DNA from: Evansella clarkii
Lineage (GTDB): Bacteria; Bacillota; Bacilli; Bacillales; Salisediminibacteriaceae
Assembly: GCF_002019695.1 (NCBI RefSeq)
Contig: NZ_KV917376.1
Coordinates: 3,376,040 to 3,440,039, forward strand
Length of the DNA stretch: 64,000 nt
Direction: 5' to 3'
Position 1 is the stretch's first letter. Every line of letters begins with the position of its first letter. The position numbers and the translations under genes are program-made. The notes beneath the pieces were generated by a model, which saw nothing but the letters and a program-made list of their open reading frames with translations, was not told the origin of the DNA and ran no database searches. Below, piece after piece: positions 1-8,216 of the stretch.

Positions 1-1
1 A

Positions 2-877
2 CCCAAAAAAGAGGCCGCGCTAAAAGTCCACTATTACGAGCAGGCGTGGAATGGGGAGATTATTAATTACGAAGGCTGTATTAACGGGGTGTATTATCTG
101 GCAACGCTGAATCCTAATAAAGAAGACGGCAATGTTAAGGAAGTGTTTGGCACCGCTATTGACATAACTGAGGAAAAAGAAAATGAAAAGAAAATTAAAG
201 AGATGGAAAAACTCGCTCTTGCCGGGGAACTTGCTGCAGGAATTGCCCATGAGATCAGAAATCCTCTTACTTCCTTAAAAGGGTTTACTCAGCTGCTTCG
301 TGCAAATATCTCTAATGATACAGCTGACAGACAGGAAATGGCTAAGTACATAGATATAATGCTTGATGAATTAGAACGGCTTAACAGTATTGTAGAGGAA
401 TTCTTATTTATCGGAAAACCAAACCGCAAGCTTATTATGAAAGAAATTAATCTGGATAAGCTTCTTGACGATGTCATTCTGTTTATGGAACCTCAGTGTC
501 AGATCAAAGGAATAACAATACAGACGGAGTTTGATGGGGCATTCAAGACAGTATGTGATCCGGATATGCTTAAACAGGTTTTTATAAATATTATCCGGAA
601 TGCTATTGAAGCAACGAAAGAAGACACACCGATTATTAACATAGCCCTGACTGAAAACGATCAGAGATACATAATAACTATCAGAGATTATGGCTATGGA
701 GTCAGTAAGGATAAACAGAAACGACTGTTTGAGCCGTTTTTCACAACGAAAGTACAAGGGACAGGTCTGGGGTTAATGGTATGTAAACGTATCGTCGAGC
801 TGCATAACGGGGAAATTTCCCTTACAAGTAAAGAAGGGGAAGGAACGGACGTAACGATTGTCCTTCCGAAAGAATAG
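2..877 (+). CDS. PAS-containing sensor histidine kinase, C-terminal part (5' truncated by window edge)
   Basis: The reading frame is open from the first bases of the window, so the gene starts upstream. The visible protein has the end of a PAS-like sensor domain (ending in GTAIDITEE), then a HisKA dimerisation/phosphoacceptor segment with the H-box AAGIAHEIRNPLTSL, then a HATPase_c domain with N box (NIIRNAIEA), G1 (DYGYGVS), F box (FEPFFTTK) and G2 (GTGLGL). All key catalytic motifs are intact. The soluble PAS plus kinase layout resembles the Bacillus sporulation kinases that feed the phosphorelay, but the sensor part is missing, so the signal and the partner regulator cannot be named. The GTG at 89 is internal, not the true start. 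It converges on the kapB operon. Confidence 0.9.
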   Translation, partial: PKKEAALKVHYYEQAWNGEIINYEGCINGVYYLATLNPNKEDGNVKEVFGTAIDITEEKENEKKIKEMEKLALAGELAAGIAHEIRNPLTSLKGFTQLLRANISNDTADRQEMAKYIDIMLDELERLNSIVEEFLFIGKPNRKLIMKEINLDKLLDDVILFMEPQCQIKGITIQTEFDGAFKTVCDPDMLKQVFINIIRNAIEATKEDTPIINIALTENDQRYIITIRDYGYGVSKDKQKRLFEPFFTTKVQGTGLGLMVCKRIVELHNGEISLTSKEGEGTDVTIVLPKE

Positions 878-889
878 ATAAGACAGTTT

Positions 890-918
890 AAGGGCACAAA
901 ATGAAATTGTGCCCTTTT
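890..918 (+). terminator. Rho-independent terminator after the sensor kinase
   Basis: A 10-bp perfect stem (890-899 with 907-916) is followed by a short T run. It lies between the convergent kinase gene and the minus-strand kapB operon and could serve both strands. Confidence 0.75.
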
Positions 919-924
919 CATTAA

Positions 925-1158
925 TTAATTTTTCTGCAGAAGCTCCTGCATTTTTTTGTTTCTTTCCTGCTGTTCTTCTTCACTGGACAGATCGTATTTT
1001 TTCAGAAGATGAAAAGCTTCGTTAAGCTCGAGCTGCGGACGCTCCTTTTCAAGATAAGACGCAAAGCTGCGGTACATGTCCTCAGGTAAATGTTCCCGCT
1101 GCTGTTCCAGTTTGTTTAGTACATCCTGCCTGCTATGATCCAGTTTACATTCTCCCAT
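925..1158 (-). CDS. Small helical protein of unknown function downstream of kapB
   Basis: A 77-residue protein starting MGECKLDHSR. A longer frame begins at a GTG at 1167, but that codon overlaps the Shine-Dalgarno AAGGAG (1167-1172), which is ideally spaced (8 nt) from the ATG at 1158, so the ATG is chosen. The product is charged, rich in Glu/Gln/Lys, predicted helical and cytosolic, with no motif I recognise. It follows kapB by about 50 bp on the same strand and is probably co-transcribed with it. Function unknown. Confidence 0.75.
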   Translation of the reverse strand: MGECKLDHSRQDVLNKLEQQREHLPEDMYRSFASYLEKERPQLELNEAFHLLKKYDLSSEEEQQERNKKMQELLQKN

Positions 1159-1210
1159 GTGTAACACTCCTTATATAGCTTTTTCGATCTTACGAAAACC
1201 CGTGAATTGA

Positions 1211-1603
1211 TTATTCACTCTCCGGAAAATAATCTTCTTCTAACAAACGAAGAGACTCCATGGATTTTTTGGCCCACTCACTGTCATCCTTCTCAAGTTC
1301 TGCTTTTTGCTCATGTAAAGCTTTCCTCAGTGATTCCTTGTAATCAGGAATTTCCCCTTCATACTTTTTCACATAAACATCCGGAATGTTTGTTTTTTCC
1401 CTCAAACCAAGTGCTTTCCTTTTGTGAAACAAAGGCACATCCGCTGTCTTCGGCTGATGCAGATCCCCCTGCACCGGATGCTTCAGAACAGCAAGAACTT
1501 TCACTACATATCTTTCTTTCTTTTGTTCAGTTATTTCTCCAATATACTTTCCTGTTTTATAAATGCCTGTAACTATATCTCCTGGTTTGAACTGAAGAGC
1601 CAT
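1211..1603 (-). CDS. kapB: KapB, kinase-associated lipoprotein B family
   Basis: A 130-residue protein matching the KapB family: an SH3-like N-terminal part (PGDIVTGIYKTGKYIGEI), the conserved HPVQGDLHQPKTADVP stretch, and a helical C-terminus ending LLEEDYFPE. In Bacillus subtilis KapB is needed for the sporulation kinase KinB to signal into the phosphorelay. No signal peptide or lipobox is visible here. The ATG at 1603 is chosen because it lies 10 nt after the SD AGGAGGA (1614-1620); the upstream GTG at 1621 overlaps that SD. In B. subtilis kapB follows kinB; here the neighbouring kinase is convergent rather than in the same operon. Confidence 0.85.
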   Translation of the reverse strand: MALQFKPGDIVTGIYKTGKYIGEITEQKKERYVVKVLAVLKHPVQGDLHQPKTADVPLFHKRKALGLREKTNIPDVYVKKYEGEIPDYKESLRKALHEQKAELEKDDSEWAKKSMESLRLLEEDYFPESE

Positions 1604-1832
1604 AAAATCAATCTCCTCCACTTTTTGTTGATCATAACATATTCTTCAGGGTGGGGAAAATAAAGGTGATTCATTAACTTCATTTTAAAAAATGATCCTG
1701 ATCGATCCTTCTTTCACAACAGTGGGGATGAACTAAATCCCGGTGATTGAAGTTTCATATTATGTATGTATAATTTCAGATGGAGAGATAATACATATAT
1801 AATCGCAGATTACTTCCAGGAGGTGGAATGAC

Positions 1833-2093
1833 ATGGACATTTATAAAGGAGCCGAATTCGATATCTCTGAAGACAATAAGCTTCATTTCAAAAGAGGGGA
1901 TACGTTGAAGATCAGCCAGAAAAAAGGTTCCTTCGTACAGTTTACTTTAGGTGATGGGAGAAGTTACGGAACGATGCCTCTGCAGCATCTGGAGTACTTA
2001 CTGAAAAAACGGGAGCTCATTGAAAAATCAGGGGAATACAGTGGGGAAGATACTCCCGAAGATGAAAAATCCGGAGTAATCGGCCAGTTGTAA
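1833..2093 (+). CDS. Small hypothetical protein
   Basis: An 86-residue acidic cytosolic protein with a strong SD (AGGAGGTGG, from 1819) before the ATG. The N-terminal 60 residues look like a small beta-rich fold (GDTLKISQKKGSFVQFTLGDG) and the tail is Glu/Asp-rich. I do not recognise a family. It is a single-gene unit with its own terminator just downstream. Confidence 0.7.
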   Translation: MDIYKGAEFDISEDNKLHFKRGDTLKISQKKGSFVQFTLGDGRSYGTMPLQHLEYLLKKRELIEKSGEYSGEDTPEDEKSGVIGQL

Positions 2094-2108
2094 AAATCAA
2101 TAATAAAG

Positions 2109-2154
2109 GACTGTTACATGGCTTCCTGAGGAGGTAGTTGTGACAGTCTTTTTT
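2109..2154 (+). terminator. Rho-independent terminator
   Basis: The stem GACTGTTACA (2109-2118) pairs with TGTGACAGTC (2139-2148, one G-U pair) and is followed directly by six T. Confidence 0.8.
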
Positions 2155-2269
2155 GCATTTCAAAAGTATAAGACCTTACAAAACCTTTTCAGTACGTTAT
2201 TCTGGAAAATTCAAATAAGACAGATTAACATGAAGGTACAGCTGATATTAACAGAGAGGAACTACATAG

Positions 2270-3640
2270 ATGCAGCACTTTTTAAAGCATTATTTGTATT
2301 TGTTTTATTTTACTATCTTAGCAGTTTACGTTTTTAATATTTTTGCAGGCATTGAAATTCTTACTTATTTTATTGGAGCAGCGGCAGTACCTATGCTCCT
2401 TTTATCGTTTCCCGGGGCGTCCCGGCTGTTTAAAATACTGGGATCATTATTTATTCTTGCAGGAATAGTATTGTTTCTGCAAAGCGGCAGACCCGCACTG
2501 GATTTCCTGGAATTTATGACAACAAACATGGGTCTTATCGCCTTGCTGATGATGCTTCCGTGGATGAACAGTGTTGTTAGGGCCGGCAGGTTTGACAGAA
2601 GGATTAATGAACTGATGAAGACAAATGTCTCCAACCTTGGCCAGTTGTATGGAAAGGCAACGCTCACGTCCTATACGCTTATTTCTTTCATCAATTTATC
2701 TGCGTTACCGCTGACCCAGGGAGTTTTGAAAGAAAACCTTTCAAACTTATCAGTAAACCTGCGGAATAAATTCATAAGCCAGACAACTTTGCGGGCTTTT
2801 TCCATGGCTCTTGTCTGGAGCCCGATGGAGATTATGGTAGCTATCAGCGTGGATGCTACCGGTGTCAGCTATTTAGTGTATCTTCCATGGTTATTGTTGT
2901 TTTCCGTCATCATGGTAACCCTTGATATAGTGTGGGGAAAATTAGCTTACAGTAAGCTTCCCTATGAACCGGTTTATCATCATGAACCGAGATCGTTATC
3001 CATTAAGCAAGTAGCTGGAAAGATCATTCATCTTTTCATGGCTCTGGCAGTATTTTTAACGACAGTCATTATAGTAAGCAATGTTTTTGAACTTAACTTC
3101 ATACTTGCTGTCACCCTTGTTATTTTCCCGTTTGCTGCTCTGTGGGCTCTGTCTATGAGACGCTGGTACAGTTTTATTTCTATAGGCTGGCACACGTGGA
3201 AAGCAAGGACCAATGGAATGCAAAACTTTGTGGTGCTGTTTGTCTCACTCGCACTGTTCTCCAACAGCCTGAGTGCCACGCCGCTCCTGCAAGTTATCCA
3301 GGATCCTTTTATTGCAGCTTCTGACAGACCATTGGTTATTTTATTTTTTATCCAGCTCTCGTATTTGTTAATGAGTATGATTGGGGTACATCCAATAGCT
3401 ACGATCGGTGTTTTAATGGAAGTAATTACTCCGTTATATGATGTCATTAACCCCCTGAGCTTAGGAATCGTGCTCATTACCGGGGCAATGGCGACTGCCA
3501 GCGCAGCTACATACGGGGTTACAGTTACCTTAACTTCTATGTATACACACCAGAATCCGTACAGAATTACGATGGCCAATCTTCCTTTCGCAATAATATA
3601 CGGAACCATTGGTACACTGATTGCATTCCTTCTCGCTTAA
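2270..3640 (+). CDS. Polytopic membrane protein of unknown function (possible ion-transporter superfamily member)
   Basis: A 456-residue very hydrophobic protein with roughly 11-12 membrane segments spread over its length and almost no soluble domain, apart from a loop near residues 240-260. Several Gly/Ala/Ser/Thr-rich segments (for example GAMATASAATYG near residue 410, and the HPIATIG segment before it) recall re-entrant loops of secondary transporters. I cannot assign a substrate. The start ATG follows a GAGAGGA SD. It stands alone between two single genes on the same strand. Confidence 0.6.
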   Translation: MQHFLKHYLYLFYFTILAVYVFNIFAGIEILTYFIGAAAVPMLLLSFPGASRLFKILGSLFILAGIVLFLQSGRPALDFLEFMTTNMGLIALLMMLPWMNSVVRAGRFDRRINELMKTNVSNLGQLYGKATLTSYTLISFINLSALPLTQGVLKENLSNLSVNLRNKFISQTTLRAFSMALVWSPMEIMVAISVDATGVSYLVYLPWLLLFSVIMVTLDIVWGKLAYSKLPYEPVYHHEPRSLSIKQVAGKIIHLFMALAVFLTTVIIVSNVFELNFILAVTLVIFPFAALWALSMRRWYSFISIGWHTWKARTNGMQNFVVLFVSLALFSNSLSATPLLQVIQDPFIAASDRPLVILFFIQLSYLLMSMIGVHPIATIGVLMEVITPLYDVINPLSLGIVLITGAMATASAATYGVTVTLTSMYTHQNPYRITMANLPFAIIYGTIGTLIAFLLA

Positions 3641-3707
3641 ATAGTGCTGCTCAAACAACATGTTTATGAAAAACATTTTTATATAAAAATAAAAGGAGAT
3701 TGATAGA

Positions 3708-4718
3708 ATGAAAGCAGTAATGATACGTGAAACTGGCGGACTGGAAAAACTGTTATTTGAGGAAGTGCCTGTTCCTGAACCTGGCCCAGGGGAAGTGCTG
3801 GTCAAGCTGAAATTTGCTGCGATGAACCGAAGAGATGTTTTTGTAAGACAGGGGTTATACCCGGGGATAAAGTTTCCTTCTATTCCTGGAGCGGACGGAG
3901 CAGGAGTAATAGAAGCAGCGGGGGAGGGTGTGGCAGACTTTAGACCAGGCCAGGAAGTAATCATTAACCCTGCCCTAAACTGGGGTGACAATCCGAGGCA
4001 CAGTGGAAAGGACTTTTCTATTGCAGGAAACCCGACAGACGGTACCCATGCCCAGTATATTACTATTTCCGCTGACAATATTTTTCCAAAACCAGATTAC
4101 CTGTCATGGGAAGAAGCTGCGGCACTTCCTTTAGGCGGTCTAACTGGATACCGTGCCTTATTTACAAGAGGGCAGATAAAGTCTGGAGAAACTCTGGTCA
4201 TCCCGGGAATTGGCGGAGGCGTTGCTACGTTCCTGCTTCAAATGGCTGTAGCTGAAGGACTGAAGGTTTATGTCACTTCAGGAGATGATCAAAAAATAGA
4301 AGAGGCAAAAAATCTCGGAGCGGTCGACGGAGTGAATTATAAGTCTGACGACTGGGGGAAAAAGCTTAAGAAGATGACTGGTGGTGCAGATATCAGTATC
4401 GATACAATCGGCGGCGAGACGTTTAATGTGCTAACGTCTATCGCAAAACCAGGAAGCAGAATTGTTACTTTCGGGGCTACAAGCGGACCTCAGGCGAATG
4501 TTGTAATACCTGTCGTCTTTCTGAAACAGCTTGATATTTTAGGCACCACGATGGGAACGCCTGATGAATTCAGGGACATGCTCAAGTTTTATGAAAAGCA
4601 TGAAATCCGGCCTGTAGTAAATAAAGTTTTCCCGCTCGAAGATATCAAAAAAGCACATGAGTATATGGAACAGGGGAACCAGTTTGGAAAAATCGTTCTG
4701 GAAATCCCTCAAGATTAA
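3708..4718 (+). CDS. Zinc-independent MDR-family NAD(P)-dependent oxidoreductase (quinone reductase/YogA-like)
   Basis: A 336-residue medium-chain dehydrogenase/reductase. The N-terminal GroES-like catalytic domain (VKLKFAAMNRRDVFVRQG, GADGAGVIEAAG) is followed by a Rossmann domain with the nucleotide motif GIGGGVATFLLQMA and the later DTIGG segment. The structural-zinc cysteine cluster is absent (the region around residues 90-110 has no Cys), so it is a zinc-independent reductase. B. subtilis YogA is the closest named relative I can think of. SD AAAGGAGA precedes the ATG. It likely reduces a quinone or enone with NAD(P)H; the substrate is unknown. Confidence 0.85.
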   Translation: MKAVMIRETGGLEKLLFEEVPVPEPGPGEVLVKLKFAAMNRRDVFVRQGLYPGIKFPSIPGADGAGVIEAAGEGVADFRPGQEVIINPALNWGDNPRHSGKDFSIAGNPTDGTHAQYITISADNIFPKPDYLSWEEAAALPLGGLTGYRALFTRGQIKSGETLVIPGIGGGVATFLLQMAVAEGLKVYVTSGDDQKIEEAKNLGAVDGVNYKSDDWGKKLKKMTGGADISIDTIGGETFNVLTSIAKPGSRIVTFGATSGPQANVVIPVVFLKQLDILGTTMGTPDEFRDMLKFYEKHEIRPVVNKVFPLEDIKKAHEYMEQGNQFGKIVLEIPQD

Positions 4719-4741
4719 CTGAAAAGCGTTAAATCAATAAT

Positions 4742-4776
4742 AAAGGTGCCGGCAGGGAAACTGCTGGCACCTTTAT
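4742..4776. terminator. Bidirectional terminator between convergent genes
   Basis: A 14-bp stem with one wobble pair (4742-4755 with 4761-4774) has a 5-nt loop, with A-rich DNA before and T-rich DNA after. It lies between the convergent oxidoreductase and AbrB-family genes. Confidence 0.8.
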
Positions 4777-4792
4777 TTCAGGAAAGTTAAAT

Positions 4793-5866
4793 TTAAATAT
4801 ACTGAGGTTCACCCTGTTTTTGCTTTTTCCTGAAATACCATTTCAACAGTGGTGGTACAAACATAATAATAACAAGGATACGAATCAGCTGAAGGGCACT
4901 CACAATTGCAGGGTCACCGCCTACTGCTGAAGCCGTAAGAACCATCTCAATCAGTCCCCCGGGCGCAACGCTTAAGACAGCGGTTGCGAGAGAAAGAGAT
5001 GTAAAGCTGGCAAGGAGATAACCGAGACCGAATGAAAACAATATTAGCAGCAATGCTACTCCAAAATACACAAAACAATATTTTCCCCCAAGACGTAAAT
5101 CCTGAAAAGAAATATTCTTCCCTAAGCTTGCTCCTATTGCCGCCTGCCCTGCGATCAGGAGTATTTCCGGTAATGCGGGAAGCATCGCGGGGCTTACATT
5201 CATTACTGCTGTTACAGCGAGAGGAGCGATTATATAACCGGCAGGGATTTTATTTTTTACAATAAGCCCTGCTGCCACAGGTATCAGGAACCATACATAC
5301 TGCCAGCCGCCAAAAACAAAAGGCTCTTCAGCAGCCATGGCTCCGCCAGCCTGTCCCTGAGCATTGAAATAAAAAATAATCGCTGCAGGAACGATAAACA
5401 GAACAGTGAGGAGGCGGACTGTCTGGAAGATAACTACAAGAGAGGACCTGGCGTTCAATGATTCACTGGCAATGACCATTTCCGTTAAGCCCCCAGGGAT
5501 AGATCCAAACACGCTTGTTATTTTATCCACATCAATCCAGTTAGTGATTAAGCTGCTGATAACAATGCTTGCCCCAATAAGAAGAACCGTCATAAACAGA
5601 TAAGGAAAGAAGTATGGGCCGAGCAGCATAAATGTTTCGGCTGTAAAATATAAGCCGAAATAAAGGCCTAATATAATCAATCCTGAATTCTTTACTCTGG
5701 ATGGGAGATTCGCTTTTCGTTTTGTGATACCCTGCCAGAGGAGGACGAAGGTCAAGGCTCCCAGCACCCACGGCAGCGGCAGGTTTGCCACGCTGAAAAT
5801 ATATCCCCCTGCTATTGCTAAAACTGCAGTTTCTATGAAACGAGCCATTCCATTTTCACTCATCAT
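4793..5866 (-). CDS. AbrB-family (PF05145) integral membrane protein
   Basis: A 357-residue membrane protein with two homologous halves. Each half carries the family signature PGGL(T/I)EM followed by a small-residue helix (SIPGGLTEMVIASESL near residue 125 and APGGLIEMVLTASAVGG near residue 305), with about ten membrane segments overall. This is the family often misannotated as ammonia monooxygenase or AbrB duplication proteins and is thought to contain transporters of unknown substrate. It starts at an ATG; ATG ATG is present at the start with no strong SD. A single gene. Confidence 0.8.
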   Translation of the reverse strand: MMSENGMARFIETAVLAIAGGYIFSVANLPLPWVLGALTFVLLWQGITKRKANLPSRVKNSGLIILGLYFGLYFTAETFMLLGPYFFPYLFMTVLLIGASIVISSLITNWIDVDKITSVFGSIPGGLTEMVIASESLNARSSLVVIFQTVRLLTVLFIVPAAIIFYFNAQGQAGGAMAAEEPFVFGGWQYVWFLIPVAAGLIVKNKIPAGYIIAPLAVTAVMNVSPAMLPALPEILLIAGQAAIGASLGKNISFQDLRLGGKYCFVYFGVALLLILFSFGLGYLLASFTSLSLATAVLSVAPGGLIEMVLTASAVGGDPAIVSALQLIRILVIIMFVPPLLKWYFRKKQKQGEPQYI

Positions 5867-6111
5867 ATAAGCTCCTTACGAGAGGCTTAAGAGACTCCAA
5901 AAGCTCTGTACAGAATTTAGAATAATGTTTCCTTGTTTTTATTATATCAAAGTATTTCGCCTTCCTAAATGAACAAAAGCCATAATACCTGTAATTCCCC
6001 TTATTTCCTCCAATACCTTATCCGCAATATCGCTATACAAACTATACCCTGATACATAAAATGTAATATCTACTTGAAAGGTGGTGTTACAATTAGTCAT
6101 AGGATGTTGCT

Positions 6112-6192
6112 GTGGCTAAAACTATGATTATTTTAATACTTGTGCTTTTTATCCTTCTGGTGATAATTGGCGCACTTCTCATTCCTCATTAA
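6112..6192 (+). CDS. Candidate 26-residue hydrophobic peptide (YjcZ-like)
   Basis: A GTG-initiated ORF (MAKTMIILILVLF, then LLVIIGALLIPH) made almost entirely of one membrane helix. The ILVLFILLVIIGA pattern resembles the very small YjcZ-type sporulation membrane peptides of Bacilli. The SD is weak (TAGGA at 6100-6104, 7 nt upstream). A perfect terminator follows the stop codon immediately, which supports a real transcription unit in this position. An ATG at 6124 is an alternative start. Confidence 0.45.
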   Translation: MAKTMIILILVLFILLVIIGALLIPH

Positions 6193-6223
6193 AAGGACAC
6201 CTGGCAATGATCCAGGTGTCCTT
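6193..6223 (+). terminator. Perfect 12-bp terminator hairpin
   Basis: AAGGACACCTGG (6193-6204) pairs perfectly with 6212-6223 around a 7-nt loop, directly after the stop of the tiny ORF. Confidence 0.7.
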
Positions 6224-6274
6224 ATAGCTTGAGGTGCATGTCGTAAAGGTCACCTGACTAAGGGGTGATTTGCA

Positions 6275-6310
6275 GGGACCCCGGGCAGTGTTTCAGCGTT
6301 CCCGGGGGTC
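6275..6310. repeat. GC-rich inverted repeat
   Basis: GACCCCGGG (6277-6285) faces CCCGGGGGTC (6301-6310) across a 15-nt loop, forming a strong hairpin without a T run. It sits about 50 bp upstream of the glycosyltransferase promoter. Role unknown. Confidence 0.4.
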
Positions 6311-6356
6311 ACTGTTCCAAGCTAAGGTCATAAATTTTTTCGTCTGCGGGAAGAAA

Positions 6357-6365
6357 TGATATAAT
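6357..6365 (+). promoter_or_regulatory. Extended -10 promoter for the glycosyltransferase unit
   Basis: TGATATAAT is an exact TGn extended -10 box. The -35 region 17 bp upstream (TTTTCG) is weak, as expected for extended -10 promoters. It lies 48 bp before the glycosyltransferase ATG. Confidence 0.5.
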
Positions 6366-6412
6366 GTCGCTAGCAAAAAACAGCAGTGCTGACACATATA
6401 AAGGAGAATTCT

Positions 6413-7438
6413 ATGCAAGCCTTATTAGCCGTACCATATTTTCATCAGTCAAGAGGAAATAAAGTCACAGCAGAAAGAATCGCGCAGGGATTAAAACAGC
6501 ATGGTATAGTTACAGAAATTGTCTCTTCTACAGAAGAAACAGCTGTTCCGGATCTGCCGGATAGCGATATTTACCATGGCTTCCATGCATATCGATTTTA
6601 CGGTTTCATGAAACGAACCGGGAAAGTAATGAAGCCTTATCTTATTACCATTACCGGAACGGATTTAAATAAAGATTTGTATGACCCTGAACGCCGGGAA
6701 GAAGTTATTCACGTATTACGGGGAGCAGAGGCTGTCCATGTTTTTGATAAAAAAGCAATGGACAAGCTCCTTACGGAAGTACCCGACCTTCAGGAAAAAA
6801 CAGTTGTAATTCCTCAGAGCGTGGCAGGTTTCCCAGAATCGGAGGCTCCTTTAACGAAGGAAGCGGGAACCTTTTTGTTTATTCTTCCTGCAGGCATCCG
6901 TGAAGTGAAAAATATTCCTGCAGCTGTCCATATGCTGAAAAAACTGAGAACAAAGTATCCGGAAATTCGTCTCTGGCTTGCAGGCCCTGTTATAGAAGAT
7001 GAAGAGGGGGACAATGTAAGGGAGCTTGTGAAAGAAAACGAAGGCTGGCTTACTTACTTAGGGGAAATAGAATATGAAAAAATGGGTGCATTATACACTC
7101 AGGGAGATGTAGTGCTCAATACTTCTCTTGCGGAAGGGCAGTCTTCCGCTTTATTAGAAGCTATGCTGGTGGGTCTCCCGGTTTTAGCATCAAATATTGC
7201 CGGAAACCGAAGCATTATCAGCCATGGAACCACGGGAATGTTATATGAAGACGAAGAGGCGTTTTTAAAATATGCAGAAAAAATGCTGACAGATCCAAGT
7301 TTCAGGATGGAACTGAGTGAAAACGGCAAAAAATACGTAATGGAAAATCATTCTCCTGAAGAAGAAGCTGAAAAACTGGCAGCTGTTTATAAAAATTGTA
7401 AAAATGCAAAGAATAACAAGGAGGAAGGGTCCAGATGA
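6413..7438 (+). CDS. GT4-type (GT-B fold) glycosyltransferase
   Basis: A 341-residue glycosyltransferase. The C-terminal donor-binding half carries the classical family 4 pattern: ILPAGIREVKNIP (start of the group 1 domain near residue 165), LWLAGPV, and the EGQSSALLEAMLVGLPVLAS element with the Glu residues that contact the nucleotide-sugar. The ATG at 6413 follows the SD AAAGGAGA; an upstream GTG at 6386 has no SD. The gene overlaps the next ATG by ATGA (7435-7438), so it is translationally coupled to the deacetylase downstream. The acceptor is unknown; the pairing suggests a cell-surface polysaccharide or glycolipid. Confidence 0.85.
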   Translation: MQALLAVPYFHQSRGNKVTAERIAQGLKQHGIVTEIVSSTEETAVPDLPDSDIYHGFHAYRFYGFMKRTGKVMKPYLITITGTDLNKDLYDPERREEVIHVLRGAEAVHVFDKKAMDKLLTEVPDLQEKTVVIPQSVAGFPESEAPLTKEAGTFLFILPAGIREVKNIPAAVHMLKKLRTKYPEIRLWLAGPVIEDEEGDNVRELVKENEGWLTYLGEIEYEKMGALYTQGDVVLNTSLAEGQSSALLEAMLVGLPVLASNIAGNRSIISHGTTGMLYEDEEAFLKYAEKMLTDPSFRMELSENGKKYVMENHSPEEEAEKLAAVYKNCKNAKNNKEEGSR

Positions 7439-7452
7439 TTTTTTCACCATGA

Positions 7453-8073
7453 GTGGCAGATAAAACATGTGTCGTGTACGACACTGCAGATGATAATGTA
7501 ATTACTGAATTGAAAAGGGAAGAAGACAGTACAGGAAAACAAGTGATGCTTACTTTCGATGACGGACCTGGTAAGGCACTACCTGAAATTCTCGATATTT
7601 TAAAGAAGGAAAATGCGGAAGCGATGTTTTTCTGGCAGTCCAGGCTGCTGCATCAAAAGCGGCCATGGAAGCGGGTCCTGGAAGAAGGGCATGTGATAGG
7701 AAGCCACACAAGAGGCCATCCGAACCTTGCAGCGCTGAATGAAGAAGAGCAGTTTCGCGAGCTTCTGTACAGCAAAATGAAAATAGAGAAAATTACCGGC
7801 CAGGCAGTAAAGTATTTTCGCCCTCCGTTCGGCCAATACAATGAACATACTATTACTGCTGCAAACAGGCTGGGAATGGAAATAGTAATGTGGAAAATAG
7901 CATCCCTTGACTGGGAGTTAAAAGAAGAACCATTGAAAATTATAGAGTATGTTCAGGAAAACCTTCAGGACAGAGCGATCATTCTCCTGCATGAACTGGA
8001 GCAGACAGTGAAAATACTGCCTGAACTTATCAGAATCATTAAGGCCGAAGGATATGAGTTCTGCCTTCTTTGA
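7453..8073 (+). CDS. NodB-domain polysaccharide deacetylase with an in-frame stop after codon 5 of the expected start
   Basis: The body of a carbohydrate esterase 4 (NodB) domain is complete: motif 1 TFDDGPG, motif 2 SHTRGHP, motif 3 RPPFGQ, and late LLHE. The expected start is the ATG at 7435, which overlaps the glycosyltransferase stop and has a strong SD (AAGGAGG, 7418-7424). That frame reads ATG plus four codons and then TGA (7450-7452). The same frame continues at once with GTG (7453) and the whole domain. Either the GTG serves as start by reinitiation after a five-codon leader, or a nonsense mutation has hit the gene. No signal peptide is seen after the GTG, unusual for an enzyme acting on surface polysaccharide. 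Confidence 0.75.
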   Translation: MADKTCVVYDTADDNVITELKREEDSTGKQVMLTFDDGPGKALPEILDILKKENAEAMFFWQSRLLHQKRPWKRVLEEGHVIGSHTRGHPNLAALNEEEQFRELLYSKMKIEKITGQAVKYFRPPFGQYNEHTITAANRLGMEIVMWKIASLDWELKEEPLKIIEYVQENLQDRAIILLHELEQTVKILPELIRIIKAEGYEFCLL

Positions 8074-8216
8074 GATACCTCATTATCGCGGCTGACAGTG
8101 GCGTTTAATGAATATACGGCTCAAATGTTCCAGTTGCATTATTCGAATTGGTATGAGATAATGCTTTTTTGGTTCAAAGGGTAGTACTGTCTTAACTTTG
8201 AAAGGAGTTTCTTAAA

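Noticed and set aside
1207-1572. Plus-strand 121-residue ORF
   Set aside because: It is the antisense shadow of kapB, which has clear family similarity.
3028-3609. Minus-strand 193-residue ORF
   Set aside because: Antisense to the polytopic membrane protein gene, without SD or recognisable domains.
7450-7452. Selenocysteine codon in the deacetylase
   Set aside because: No selenocysteine-insertion hairpin is evident after the TGA, no Sec machinery is in view, and the position is outside the catalytic domain. A stop with reinitiation, a mutation or a sequence error is simpler.
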